From the NCBI RefSeq assembly GCF_020618475.1, contig NZ_CP085335.1:372001-436000 (forward strand): a DNA stretch of 64,000 bases. Direction: 5' to 3'. Of this stretch, positions 53,545 through 62,477 are shown in pieces; the first letter of the stretch is position 1, and every line of letters begins with the position of its first letter. The stretch is from Haladaptatus halobius. GTDB lineage: Archaea; Halobacteriota; Halobacteria; Halobacteriales; Haladaptataceae. The notes beneath the pieces are model-generated. The model made no database searches, had not been told where the DNA came from, and saw nothing but the letters and a program-made list of their open reading frames with translations. Both the position numbers and the translations under genes were made by a program.

Positions 53545-54348
53545 GTGATAACCTACGAACGGTGCAACGGAGCGGAACTCTAGTTCGAGGACGAGGGGGA
53601 GGGGACGCCGGTCGTCTTCCTGCCGGGTGTGATGACCGGGATTCGATTCTTCGCGCCGCAGTTGGCGGCGCTCTCGGACGACTTCCGGACGGTCGCGTTC
53701 GACTACCGAAGTCACGACCGGTCGGAGAAGACGGAGACGGGACACACCGTGCCCCAGTACGCCCGCGACCTGCGCGCCTTCCTCGACCGGAGAAATCCGA
53801 ACGACGTCGTTCTGGTAGGCTGGTCGATGGGCGCGTTCGTCGCGTGGGAGTACGTCGACCGATTCGGTATCGACGGGATTCGGGGACTCGTGGTCGTGGA
53901 CATGTCGGCCTCGGCGTTCCGGTGGGACGACTTCGAACACGGGAGTAATGACTTGGAACGCCTCGTCGGCACCCTCGAACTGGTGCAGACCGACCGTTCG
54001 AGCCTCATCGAACGGCTCGTCGGGGCGGCGTTCGATGAACCACCGTCGGACGAGACGAGAACTCTCGTATTCGACGAACTCTCCCGAATTCCGCGGCCGA
54101 TAGCGAGCGCCATCCTCTTCGATTACACGGTGCGCGACTACCGTGACGTGCTCCCCGAAATCGACGTACCGACGCTCGTCTGCGCCGGCGCGGACGAGAA
54201 GTGGCGAACCGTCGCCGCGGTCGAGGACGCGGCGGCTCGCATCCCGAACGCCGAGTTCGAACTGTTCGAGGAGAGCGGACACTGCATCACGCTGGAAGAA
54301 CACGAGCGGTTCGACCGCGTGCTCACGGCGTTGTTCGACGGATTGTGA
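53545..54348 (+). pseudogene. alpha/beta-hydrolase interrupted by an in-frame TAG
   Basis: A GTG at 53545 starts VITYERCNGAEL, then TAG at 53581-53583, and the same frame continues FEDEGEGTPVVFLPGVMTGI, the normal first strands of an alpha/beta-hydrolase. The catalytic set is present downstream: nucleophile Ser in LVGWSMGAFVAWEYV, Asp in LVCAGADEKWRTV and His in SGHCITLEEH. Total about 266 residues, normal for the family. A Tyr or Trp codon is usual at the interrupted site (NGxELxYEDxG). The nearest internal ATG (53629) would delete the first two strands, so a functional product is doubtful. Confidence 0.75.
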
Positions 54349-54375
54349 ATCGGTGGCGAAGCGGCGGAGGTGTCG

Positions 54376-54642
54376 TTACGGTGCAGCAGTCAGAGGTTCG
54401 TCACAGTAGTGGCAGGCGGTTCGGTCGGCGGGATTCCGAGCGCCGCACTCGGAACAGCTGCGCTTCGGCTCTGACGGCGTTCCCTGAAAGAAGCCGCTCA
54501 AGTCGGCCAGTTTGAGGACTGCGAGAAGGACGAATATCCCGATGTTCCAGCCGAACGGCCCCATGTAGAAGAATATCACGAGGAAGGCGATGACGACGAG
54601 CCAGACCGCCAGATAGACGCCGTGTTCTGCTCGCAGATTCAT
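54376..54642 (-). CDS. small two-span membrane protein with zinc ribbon
   Basis: An 88-residue protein: two hydrophobic spans (HGVYLAVWLVVIAFLVIFFY and WNIGIFVLLAVLKLADLSGF) followed by a C-terminal zinc ribbon (SCSECGARNPADRTACHYCD). Start at ATG 54642 (MNLRAEHGV); upstream extension is non-acidic. Similar in plan to the protein at 12845 but with the spans reduced. Function unknown. The 202 bp between it and purNH hold no supported gene. Confidence 0.72.
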   Translation of the reverse strand: MNLRAEHGVYLAVWLVVIAFLVIFFYMGPFGWNIGIFVLLAVLKLADLSGFFQGTPSEPKRSCSECGARNPADRTACHYCDEPLTAAP

Positions 54643-54844
54643 AGAAGACCGTAAACCGTTCGGATAATAAGCTTTCTCCCGAGCGAACGCTCCTTCACTC
54701 CGTTCAGTCGTGGCGGAAACCGCGCGAGACGTCACCCTTCGCGTGCTGCGACCACTGGCTTCGGACACGATTGAGCGAAGAGAAATCGTGTCTAAAACAC
54801 CGCCAAAGCTTGCTCTGACGAACTTTACGCGCTCTCCACTGCGT

Positions 54845-56461
54845 TCAATCGTGCCTAAAGCACCGACTCCCCGTGAACACCATCGCCATCCCGTACTCGT
54901 TTGCGGCCTCGATAACGTCCTCGTCGTTGACCGACCCGCCGGGCTGGACGACCGCCTCGATTCCGGCCTCGGCGGCCTCCTCGATGGCGTCCGAAAACGG
55001 GAAGAAGGCGTCGCTCGCCATCACCGCGCCGTCGGCGTCCTTGCCTTCCGCGTCGCGCTCGGCTTTCATCTTCGCTATCTCGACCGCGTCCACGCGACTG
55101 ACCTGCCCCGCGCCGACGCCGACCGTCTCGGTGCCCTTAGCGAAGAGGATGGCGTTCGACTTGACGTGCTTGATGGTCTGCCACGCGAAGAGCAGGGAGT
55201 TGAGTTGTTCCTCGGTCGGTTCGCGCTCCGTGACGACCTCGAGGTCGTCGCGGCTTGGCGCTTGCAGGTCGCGCTCCTGCGTGAGTCGGCCGCCGACGAG
55301 GTCTTTTTCGGTGTGAGTTTCGGTGATTTTGCCCAGTTCGCCCACGGCCAAGACTCGAAGGTTCTTCTTCTCGCGGAGGGTCGCCAGCGCCTCGTCGGTG
55401 TAATCCGGCGCGACGACGACCTCCTTGAACGAGTCGATTATCCGCGCCGCCGTCTCCTCGTCGCACTCCCGATTGAGGGCGACGATACCGCCGAAGGCGC
55501 TCTTCGCGTCGGTCGAGAGCGCGCGGTCGTAGGCTTCCGCGAGCGAATCGGCGGTGGCACAACCGGCGGGATTGGTGTGCTTGATGACCGCGCATGCCGG
55601 GCAGTCGAACTCCTTAACGAGGTTCAGCGCGGCGTCGGCGTCGTTGTAGTTGTTGTACGACAGCGCCTTCGCGCCCTCGTTCAACTGTTCCGCGCGGACG
55701 ACGCTCGCCTCTTCGCAGGCGGCGTTGGCGTAGAGCGCGGCGTCCTGATGGGGATTCTCGCCGTACCGAAGCGTCGCTGCCCGATCTGCGGTCTCGACCC
55801 GCCGAGCCGGGAGCGGGCCGTCTTCGTCGCCCTCGACGCGAACCGCGTTCGCCTCGTAATCGACGTCGACCGTCCCCTCGGCGAACCAGCGCACCGCACG
55901 GGGGTAGGCTTTGAACTCGCCCCGATGGAGCACGCGCTCTTTCAGGGTCTCTCTCGTATCGCCTTCGTAGACCGGAATCGGCTCCTGCGTGACGACCGGG
56001 CCGCTGTCGACTTCGCCGGGGTCGACCGCGCCCGCCTCGTCCGTCGCCTCCGTGACGACGTGCACCGTACAGCCGGTCACGCTCACGCCGGCGTCGAGGG
56101 CGTCGCCCCATGCGTCCGTGCCGGGGAACGAGGGGAGCAAGGAGGGGTGGACATTCAGCGTCACGGGCACTTCGTCGAGAAACTCGCCCGTGACGATTCG
56201 CATGTAGCCGTCGAGACAGACGAGGTCGAAGTAGTACCTCGAAAGGGCGTCGAGCACCCGCCGCTCGTGCTCCCGCCGCGACTCGTCGTCGCCCAGTTCG
56301 ACCGCTTCGGTCGGAATCCCGCGCTCTTCGGCTTTCTCCAGTACTGGCGCGTCCGCGTCGTTCGTCAACACGACCGCGAGTTCCGCCCCGCCCGGAGCGA
56401 GGTCGTCGATGTGCAAGAGATTTCGACCGCGGTTCCCGGCCATGCCCGCAATCTGTGTCAT
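54845..56461 (-). CDS. purNH: GAR formyltransferase / AICAR formyltransferase fusion (PurN-PurH type)
   Basis: A 538-residue fusion for two folate-dependent formyl transfers in purine synthesis. Residues 1-200 are PurN-like: ELAVVLTNDADAPVLEKAEE, the catalytic Asn-His in LNVHPSLLPSFPGTDAW and Asp in VTEATDEAGAVDPGEVDSGP. Residues 220-538 are the AICAR formyltransferase domain of PurH: LRYGENPHQDAALYANAACE, VIKHTNPAGCATADSLAEAY, AFGGIVALNRECDEETAARI and DAFFPFSDAIEEAAEAGIEA. The IMP cyclohydrolase domain of bacterial PurH is absent; archaea use PurO for that. Divergent from purB. Confidence 0.95.
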   Translation of the reverse strand: MTQIAGMAGNRGRNLLHIDDLAPGGAELAVVLTNDADAPVLEKAEERGIPTEAVELGDDESRREHERRVLDALSRYYFDLVCLDGYMRIVTGEFLDEVPVTLNVHPSLLPSFPGTDAWGDALDAGVSVTGCTVHVVTEATDEAGAVDPGEVDSGPVVTQEPIPVYEGDTRETLKERVLHRGEFKAYPRAVRWFAEGTVDVDYEANAVRVEGDEDGPLPARRVETADRAATLRYGENPHQDAALYANAACEEASVVRAEQLNEGAKALSYNNYNDADAALNLVKEFDCPACAVIKHTNPAGCATADSLAEAYDRALSTDAKSAFGGIVALNRECDEETAARIIDSFKEVVVAPDYTDEALATLREKKNLRVLAVGELGKITETHTEKDLVGGRLTQERDLQAPSRDDLEVVTEREPTEEQLNSLLFAWQTIKHVKSNAILFAKGTETVGVGAGQVSRVDAVEIAKMKAERDAEGKDADGAVMASDAFFPFSDAIEEAAEAGIEAVVQPGGSVNDEDVIEAANEYGMAMVFTGSRCFRHD

Positions 56462-56628
56462 GGTCGGAAGACCGTGCGGCGCGGGCAAAGTAGTTGCGGT
56501 CGAGTTCCAAAATCTATGCAACTTTGTGCTCATATTTCGTACCGATTCGCCTGTTCACGCGATTTATATGCACGTCTGTGCGTCATCGTACCGATACGCT
56601 TTTGCCGAACGCCCCGGCAGGCACACGT
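56462..56628. promoter_or_regulatory. shared divergent promoter region of purNH and purB
   Basis: A 167-bp gap between two divergently transcribed purine genes. A GATTTATATG element at 56561-56570 lies about 60 bp before the purB ATG and reads as a TATA box, leaving a short leader. An AT-rich AAAATCTATGCAAC stretch near 56509-56522 could serve the purNH direction. A common regulator is plausible because the genes act in the same pathway. Based on composition only. Confidence 0.4.
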
Positions 56629-58008
56629 ATGGATTCCCTGTTCGCCGTTTCGCCGCTGGACGGGCGCTACGCCGGTCGCACTGCGCCCCTCCGCGAGTAC
56701 GCGAGCGAGGCCGCGCTCATGCGCGCTCGCGTGCGAGTCGAAGTGGAGTATCTGCTCGCGCTGGCCGACCACGACGCGACGCCCTTCGAGATTTCGTCCG
56801 ACGACCGCGACGCGCTACGCGAACTCTACGAGGAGTTCGACGAAGACGACGCCGGCGCGGTCAAGGCGCTCGAAACCGAGGGCTACGCCGGATACCCCGC
56901 GACGAACCACGACGTGAAGGCCGTCGAGTACTTCGTCCGCCACTCGCTTCCGGACCACCTCGAAGAGCTCTCCTCATGGATTCACTTCGCGCTGACGAGC
57001 GAGGACGTGAACAACCTCGCGCACCGACTGCTGGTCAAACCCGCCGTCGAGGAGGTCTTGCTCCCGGAACTCGCCGCCGTCCGCGACGACCTCGCCGAGA
57101 TGGCCCGCGAGTACCGCGACGTTCCGATGCTCGCCCGAACGCACGGCCAACCGGCGACGCCGACCACGTTCGGCAAGGAGATGGCGGTTTACGCCGCCCG
57201 TCTCGGGCGGGCCGTCGGTCGCGTTGAGCGGGCGACAGAGTCCCTCTCTGGCAAACTTGCGGGGGCGAGCGGCACGTACGCCGCCCACGTCGCTGCCTAC
57301 TCCGATGTGGACTGGCGGTCGTTCTCGCGCGAGTTCGTGACGAACCTCGGACTCGAACACACCGCGCTCGCCACGCAGGTCAACCCCTGTGACGATCTCG
57401 CCGAGTTGTTCGACGCGCTCCGGGGTGCAAACAACGTCTTGCTCGACCTCGACCGCGACGCGTGGCTCTACGTCAGCGACCGTTACCTTGGACAGGAGGC
57501 GACCGCGAGCGAGACGGGCAGTTCGACCATGCCCCACAAGGTGAACCCAATCGACTTCGAGAACAGCGAGGGGAACCTCTCGAAGGCCAACTCCGACCTC
57601 GCGTTTCTCGGCGACTACGTCACCACCTCGCGCCTCCAGCGCGACCTCTCCGATTCGACCGTCAAACGAAACGTCGGTGCGGCGTTCGCCTACTGTTTGC
57701 TCGGCTACACGAAAGCGGAGGACGGACTCGGGAGGGTCGTCCCGAACGAGCGGGTCATGCGCGAGGAACTCGAAGCGACGCCCGAAATAATCGGCGAGGC
57801 GGTACAGACCATCCTCCGGCGGGAGGGTCACGAGGACGCCTACGAGCGCGTCAAGGATCTGACCCGCGGCAAGCGCGTCGCGCTCGCCGACTTCCGCGAC
57901 CTCTTCGACGACCTGGACGTGGACGAAGACGTGCGCGAGGAACTGCACGACCTTACTCCCGCTGGATACACCGGTTTCGCCGACGAACTGGTGGACGAAC
58001 TCGACTGA
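56629..58008 (+). CDS. purB: adenylosuccinate lyase
   Basis: A 459-residue fumarase-superfamily enzyme that cleaves SAICAR and adenylosuccinate. Start at ATG 56629 (MDSLFAVSPLDGRYAGRTAP). The three conserved regions are visible: YFVRHSLPDHLEEL/WIHFALTSEDVNNLA, PMLARTHGQPATPTTFGKEM (catalytic His), and the signature GSSTMPHKVNPIDFENSEGN. Length is typical. Divergent partner purNH supports a purine biosynthesis locus; the other pur genes are elsewhere. Confidence 0.97.
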   Translation: MDSLFAVSPLDGRYAGRTAPLREYASEAALMRARVRVEVEYLLALADHDATPFEISSDDRDALRELYEEFDEDDAGAVKALETEGYAGYPATNHDVKAVEYFVRHSLPDHLEELSSWIHFALTSEDVNNLAHRLLVKPAVEEVLLPELAAVRDDLAEMAREYRDVPMLARTHGQPATPTTFGKEMAVYAARLGRAVGRVERATESLSGKLAGASGTYAAHVAAYSDVDWRSFSREFVTNLGLEHTALATQVNPCDDLAELFDALRGANNVLLDLDRDAWLYVSDRYLGQEATASETGSSTMPHKVNPIDFENSEGNLSKANSDLAFLGDYVTTSRLQRDLSDSTVKRNVGAAFAYCLLGYTKAEDGLGRVVPNERVMREELEATPEIIGEAVQTILRREGHEDAYERVKDLTRGKRVALADFRDLFDDLDVDEDVREELHDLTPAGYTGFADELVDELD

Positions 58009-58175
58009 CCTCGCCGGTTCGACCGAACTTTATCCCGCTCCCGAAGCATCGTTACGTCGCTCGGCGACGTGTCCGGTTTCGTGTTCTCGAATTCGATCCG
58101 CAATCGAACCGGCCGTCTAATTTCGACGGACGGCTTCCTTGACGTTTATCTCCGCTGGCGTCCAATAGATGTCGT

Positions 58176-58516
58176 ATGGGAAACGATAATAGACTCGTCC
58201 ACGCGGCTATCGGGGCCGTCGTGACCATCGTCACCGCCTTCCTCCCGTTCTCCCCTATCCTCGGCGGCGGCGTCGCCGCATATCTCGGCGACGCCAACAA
58301 GAACGAAGGCCTCCGAATCGGTGCTGTCTCGGGCGCCATCGGAGCGTTCCGATGATCGTGCTCGGGTTTCTGGTCGTGAGCGTCTTCTCCTTCGGCGGCG
58401 CGCCGGGCGGATTCTTGGCGTTCGTCCTCGTGCTCGCGGCGTTCGCGCTGCTCTACACGATGGGTCTGAGCGCGCTGGGCGGCTACGTCGGCGCGTATCT
58501 GGCGAACGAATACTAA
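58176..58516 (+). pseudogene. DUF5518-like membrane protein split by a one-base deletion
   Basis: From ATG 58176 the frame gives 59 residues (MGNDNRLVHAAIGAVVTIVT, GGGVAAYLGDANKNEGLRIG, SGAIGAFR) and stops at TGA 58353-58355. A second frame opens at an ATG overlapping that stop (ATGA, 58352-58355). It encodes MIVLGFLVVSVFSFGGAPGG, LAFVLVLAAFALLYTMGLSA and GGYVGAYLANEY to TAA 58516. Joined with one restored base they make a four-span protein of about 113 residues, the usual size of haloarchaeal DUF5518 proteins. The ATGA overlap could allow coupled translation of two halves. Function of the family is unknown. Confidence 0.75.
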
Positions 58517-58517
58517 A

Positions 58518-59585
58518 CTACGCGAGCAGTTCGGACAGCGTTTCGGTCACGGCGTCGGCCGCCGCGGTCACGTCCTCGGCGCGCACGTACTCCCGTGGAG
58601 CGTGCGCGACCGCCCCCTCCTCGTCTGCCAGCACGCCCGGCCCGAACACGACGGTCGGCGCGACCTGCGCGAAATAGGAGGCCTCCGTCGCCGCGCCGAA
58701 CGGTTGCACTTCGCCGCCGCCGGCGTCTCGGAGCGTCCGCACCAACCGCGAATCGGCCGGCGTCTCGAACGCTTCGAGAAACGGCGTGTCGCGTTCCGCG
58801 AGCGCGACCGTCACGTCAACCTTCGCGGGCGCGGCCTCTCGGAGGTGGGATTCGAGCGACCCGCGGAACTCCTCGGCGCTCTCCGGCGGAACGCTCCGCC
58901 TGTCCACGACGAAGGAGCACTCGGCGGGGATCTGGTTCGTCGCCGTTCCGCCCTCGACCGTCGTCGGCGTGAGCGTCGGCGCGCCGAGTTCGGGATGTTC
59001 GTCGCCTCCGTCGAAGGAGTTCAGCGCCTCCAGCACGGGCGAGAGAGCGCCCACCGCGTTGACGCCGTCCTCCGGATTCGCGGCGTGGGCGTTCGCTCCC
59101 CGGAGCGTCACGGTCGCCTGAAAGCGTCCGCGGGCCGCGTTGCACACGTCGAGACCGGTGGGTTCGCCGACGATGACCGCGTCCGCGTCCACGTCGAGCG
59201 CGGCCGCCCCCGTCGAGTTCGTCTCCTCGTCGGGCGTCACGGCGAGCGTCACGCGTCCTCGCTCGGGGTTCATCGCGAGGAAGGCGTCGAGGAGTGCGGC
59301 GAGCGGCCCTTTCGCGTCGCAGGAACCCCGTCCTCGGATTTCGTCGCCGTCGCGCGAAAAGGGGACGTGCGGCGGGACGGTGTCGATGTGCGTGTTCAAC
59401 ACGACGTGCGGGCCGTCTTTCGGGCCGTCGCGCTCAGCGAGGACGTTTCCGGCGTCGTCGACGCGAGGTTCCGCGCCCCCCGAGTCGAGCGTTTCCACGA
59501 GCAGGGTTCGCATCTCGCCGACCGATTCATGCGACTCCGTCCGAACCGCCCGTTCGAGGAACGAGATGTGGTCGAAGCCGGTCAT
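58518..59585 (-). CDS. dapE: M20-family succinyl-diaminopimelate desuccinylase-type peptidase
   Basis: A 355-residue dizinc amidohydrolase. Metal-binding residues are visible in VVLNTHIDTVPPH, GRGSCDAKGPLAALLDAFLA and LAVTPDEETNSTG; dimerisation domain follows (GRFQATVTLRGANAHAANPE). It is the last gene of the lysine operon, starting four bases inside the end of dapF. It should remove the succinyl group from N-succinyl-LL-diaminopimelate. The family also includes ArgE and peptidases; operon position makes DapE the best call. Confidence 0.9.
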   Translation of the reverse strand: MTGFDHISFLERAVRTESHESVGEMRTLLVETLDSGGAEPRVDDAGNVLAERDGPKDGPHVVLNTHIDTVPPHVPFSRDGDEIRGRGSCDAKGPLAALLDAFLAMNPERGRVTLAVTPDEETNSTGAAALDVDADAVIVGEPTGLDVCNAARGRFQATVTLRGANAHAANPEDGVNAVGALSPVLEALNSFDGGDEHPELGAPTLTPTTVEGGTATNQIPAECSFVVDRRSVPPESAEEFRGSLESHLREAAPAKVDVTVALAERDTPFLEAFETPADSRLVRTLRDAGGGEVQPFGAATEASYFAQVAPTVVFGPGVLADEEGAVAHAPREYVRAEDVTAAADAVTETLSELLA

Positions 59586-60424
59586 GCTTCCGAATCGAGC
59601 CGCCCCGTCGCGGACAGGCTCACGTCACCTTCGAACTCCCGTTCGACGGGGCCGGAGAGCGACACGGTTCGGTCGCCGACCGTCACGTCGAGGTCGCCGC
59701 CGGGCGGCGACACGGACACTCGTTCGTCGTCGGCGAGTTCGAGTCGCCGGGCGACGGCGGCGATGGCGACCGCACCGGTTCCGCAGGATCGGGTCTCGCC
59801 TTCGACGCCGCGCTCGAAGGTTCGCTGGTCGAACCCGTCCGGTCGGCGCGACGCGAAGGTGACGTTCGCGCCCTCCGGGAACGCGTCGGCGTGACGGATT
59901 TCCGGCGCGACCTGCTCGATGTCCACTGCGTGCACGTCGTCCACGAAGGCGACGGCGTGCGGAACGCCCGTGTTCACCGCGGTCACCTCGTAGTCGCCGA
60001 CTCGCTCCCGGACGAGCGGTTCGTCTCGGGCGACCGGAACGGCGTCGGGCGCGAATCTCGGCGGCCCCATCTCGATGGTCGCACTGCCGTCGCGCACTCT
60101 CGCATAGCGCGTTCCGGCCAGCGTGTCTATCATCACTTCGTCCGCGTTCGCTCGCTCGGCGGCCCAGACCGCGGCGCACCGCGCGCCGTTGCCGCACATC
60201 TCCGCGGTGCTCCCGTCTGGTTGGACGAGCGTCATGACGACCCGCGGCGGTCGGTAGTCCGGTTCGAGCGCCAGGAAAAGCACGCCGTCCGCGCCGATTC
60301 CCTCGGCCCTGTCGCAGGCTTCGCGGGCGAACGCGGCCCGGTTTGGGACGCAGATGTCCGCGTCCACGACGATGAAATCGTTCCCGGTGCCGTGGTACTT
60401 CTCGAACGAGAAGTTCATCGCCAC
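59582..60424 (-). CDS. dapF: diaminopimelate epimerase
   Basis: A 280-residue cofactor-independent racemase converting LL- to meso-diaminopimelate. The two catalytic Cys are visible: AEMCGNGARCAAVWAAER and ETRSCGTGAVAIAAVARRLE. N-terminus FSFEKYHGTGNDFIVVDA and VNTGVPHAVAFVDDVHAVDI fit the family. Its start overlaps the end of lysA by ten bases, and its end overlaps dapE by four. Confidence 0.97.
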   Translation of the reverse strand: MAMNFSFEKYHGTGNDFIVVDADICVPNRAAFAREACDRAEGIGADGVLFLALEPDYRPPRVVMTLVQPDGSTAEMCGNGARCAAVWAAERANADEVMIDTLAGTRYARVRDGSATIEMGPPRFAPDAVPVARDEPLVRERVGDYEVTAVNTGVPHAVAFVDDVHAVDIEQVAPEIRHADAFPEGANVTFASRRPDGFDQRTFERGVEGETRSCGTGAVAIAAVARRLELADDERVSVSPPGGDLDVTVGDRTVSLSGPVEREFEGDVSLSATGRLDSEA

Positions 60425-61656
60425 GCCACCTCCCGTTCGGTCGCGGTCACGTCGGCGAGCGTCTCGCGGCGGTTGACGACGTCCGCGAGGTCGCCGTCCA
60501 CGACAACGACCGCGGGGCGGGGCCGCGAGTTGTACTGGCTCGCCATCTCGTAGCCGTACGCCCCCGCGTTGCCGACCGCCAGCAGGTCGCCGCGCCGCGG
60601 TTCGGCCATCGCGTGTTCGCCGAACGTGTCCGAACTCTCGCAGATAGGTCCGGCGACGGTCGTCTCGACTTCGGGGCCGTCGCCGGTGACGTTTCGGACG
60701 CGGTGATACGCGTCGTAGAGCGCGGGTCGCGCGAGCGTCGTCATCCCGGCGTCAACGCCGACGACGGTCGTCTCCGTCGCTTCCTTGACCGTGTTCACGC
60801 GAGTCAGGAGGACGCCGGCGTCGGCCACGAGGTAGCGACCCGGTTCGACGACGAGCGTCGCATCCACGTCGCCAAGCGCGTTTCGGGTCGCGTCCGCGAC
60901 TGCGTCGATGTCGAGCGGAGGTTCGTCGGGTCGATAAGGAACGCCGAATCCGCCGCCCACGTCCACGAACTCCAGCGAGAAATCGAGGCTCCGCGCCAGT
61001 TCGCCCATCTGCGAGACGAGTTCGCGGTGGTTGCCGAGGTCGTCGCCCGAGATTCCGCTTCCGGCGTGGGCGTGGACGCCGACCACGTCGAAATCGTCCG
61101 CGGCGTCTTCGAGCAGGGCCGCGGCGCGGTCGTAGGGAACGCCGAACTTGGCGTCGGCGCCGGTTCGAACCTTCTCGTGGTGTCCGGCACCGACGCCGGG
61201 GTTGACGCGGAGACAGAGCCGCCCGTCGTAGCCTCGCTCGGCGAGTCGGTCGACGGTGTCCTTCGCCCCGGCCGTGATAGTCAGTCCGGGGTGTTCGTCG
61301 GCGAGTTCGACCGCCCTGTCGAGGTCTTCGCCCGGCGGATTGACGGCGGTGTAGTGGACGCGCTCTCCCTCGAATCCGGCGGCGAAGGCGCGTTCGGTCT
61401 CGCCCGCGGACGCGCACTCGACGCTCGACCCTTCGGCTTCGAGCGTTCGGAGAACTGCCCGCGACGTATTCGCCTTCGCGGCGTAGTGAACGTCCGCGTC
61501 CGGGAACGCGCCCGCGAATCGCCGGTAGTTCTCGCGCACGCGGTCGAGGTCGGTGACGTAGAGCGGCGTCCCGTGCTCCTCGGCGAGCGAGGCGAGCCGG
61601 TCGGAAGACCAGTCGGCGAGGCGGCGTACCGGCGGGGTGTCGGTCGTCGCGCTCAT
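60415..61656 (-). CDS. lysA: diaminopimelate decarboxylase
   Basis: A 413-residue PLP enzyme giving lysine from meso-diaminopimelate. The PLP Lys is in VHYAAKANTSRAVLRTLEAE, the phosphate site in VGVHAHAGSGISG and VGGGFGVPYRPDE, and the second-subunit Cys in PICESSDTFGEHA. The C-terminus has GNAGAYGYEMASQYNSRPRP. Four-base overlap with dapD upstream. Length normal. Confidence 0.97.
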   Translation of the reverse strand: MSATTDTPPVRRLADWSSDRLASLAEEHGTPLYVTDLDRVRENYRRFAGAFPDADVHYAAKANTSRAVLRTLEAEGSSVECASAGETERAFAAGFEGERVHYTAVNPPGEDLDRAVELADEHPGLTITAGAKDTVDRLAERGYDGRLCLRVNPGVGAGHHEKVRTGADAKFGVPYDRAAALLEDAADDFDVVGVHAHAGSGISGDDLGNHRELVSQMGELARSLDFSLEFVDVGGGFGVPYRPDEPPLDIDAVADATRNALGDVDATLVVEPGRYLVADAGVLLTRVNTVKEATETTVVGVDAGMTTLARPALYDAYHRVRNVTGDGPEVETTVAGPICESSDTFGEHAMAEPRRGDLLAVGNAGAYGYEMASQYNSRPRPAVVVVDGDLADVVNRRETLADVTATEREVAWR

Positions 61657-62477
61657 CGCAGCGCCTCCTCGCGTTCGACCTGCGCGAGCGTGTCGGCTTC
61701 CACGTCGAGTGCGACGACGGCGGGCTTGTAGGCCCCGCCGTCGAACAGGTCGTGGTCGCCAAGTCCGGACTCCACGAACCGAGTGAACGCCCGGCGGTTC
61801 GGCGGGAGGTGCCCGTACAGTATCTCCTCGTCCATGAGGTCGTAGACGGGAATCCGCGGCGTGAGCAGGGTGTTCTCCCCGACGATGCTCCCCTCGCCGA
61901 CGACGAAGCCCGAGGTGACGCGACAGCCCGCGCCGAGCGACACCTCGTCTTCGACGACGACGGGAGTGCTCTCGACCGGTTCGAGGACGCCGCCGATGAG
62001 GGCGTTCGCGCCGAGTTTGACGTTCTCGCCGATCTGCGCGCAGGAGCCGACCGTGTCGCAGGAGTCCACCAGCGTCCCGTCGCCGACGTACGCGCCGACG
62101 TTGACGAAACTCGGACTCATCAGGATGCAGTTCGATCCGACGTGTGCGCCCCGGCGGAGGACGGTTCCGTCGGGGGTGTTTCGGGTGCCCCTGCCGGGGA
62201 AGTCGTCGGTCTGCCGGAGCGGGAGCACGTCGTGGTAGGTCACGTCGCCGTACTCGCGCCCCTCAATGTCCCGGAGACCGAAGTTCAGCAGGATTCCCTG
62301 TTTCACCCACTCGTTCGTCTCCCAGCTTCCGCCGCGCTTCTCGGCGGCGCGGGCCTCGCCCGCCTCCAGCGCGTCGAGGAAGGCGTTCAGGGTCGCGTGT
62401 TCGTCGCCCCCGGCGCTCTCCGCGTTCAAATCGTTCGACTCGTATCGATGCCACAGCTCTCGTATCTCGTTTCTCAT
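61653..62477 (-). CDS. dapD: tetrahydrodipicolinate N-succinyltransferase
   Basis: A 274-residue left-handed beta-helix acyltransferase. The hexapeptide repeats are visible from about residue 110 to 200 (GAHVGSNCILMSPSFVNVGA, YVGDGTLVDSCDTVGSCAQI, GENVKLGANALIGGVLEPVE, EVSLGAGCRVTSGFVVGEGS). N-terminal part DGTVLRRGAHV and LRQTDDFPGRGTRNTPDG match DapD. Its presence, with dapE, shows that the operon uses the succinylase branch of lysine synthesis rather than the dehydrogenase or LL-aminotransferase branch. It overlaps lysA and dapB by four bases each. Confidence 0.95.
   Translation of the reverse strand: MRNEIRELWHRYESNDLNAESAGGDEHATLNAFLDALEAGEARAAEKRGGSWETNEWVKQGILLNFGLRDIEGREYGDVTYHDVLPLRQTDDFPGRGTRNTPDGTVLRRGAHVGSNCILMSPSFVNVGAYVGDGTLVDSCDTVGSCAQIGENVKLGANALIGGVLEPVESTPVVVEDEVSLGAGCRVTSGFVVGEGSIVGENTLLTPRIPVYDLMDEEILYGHLPPNRRAFTRFVESGLGDHDLFDGGAYKPAVVALDVEADTLAQVEREEALR

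Noticed and set aside
54710..56917. 735-residue plus-strand frame opposite purNH
   Set aside because: Antisense shadow; it also runs into the real purB gene in another frame.
7494..58516. Genome-wide reassignment of TAG or TGA as a sense codon
   Set aside because: Intact core genes end in TAG (pyk, 1565-1567) and TGA (gltB, 33969-33971) with no sensible continuation, so both are working stops.
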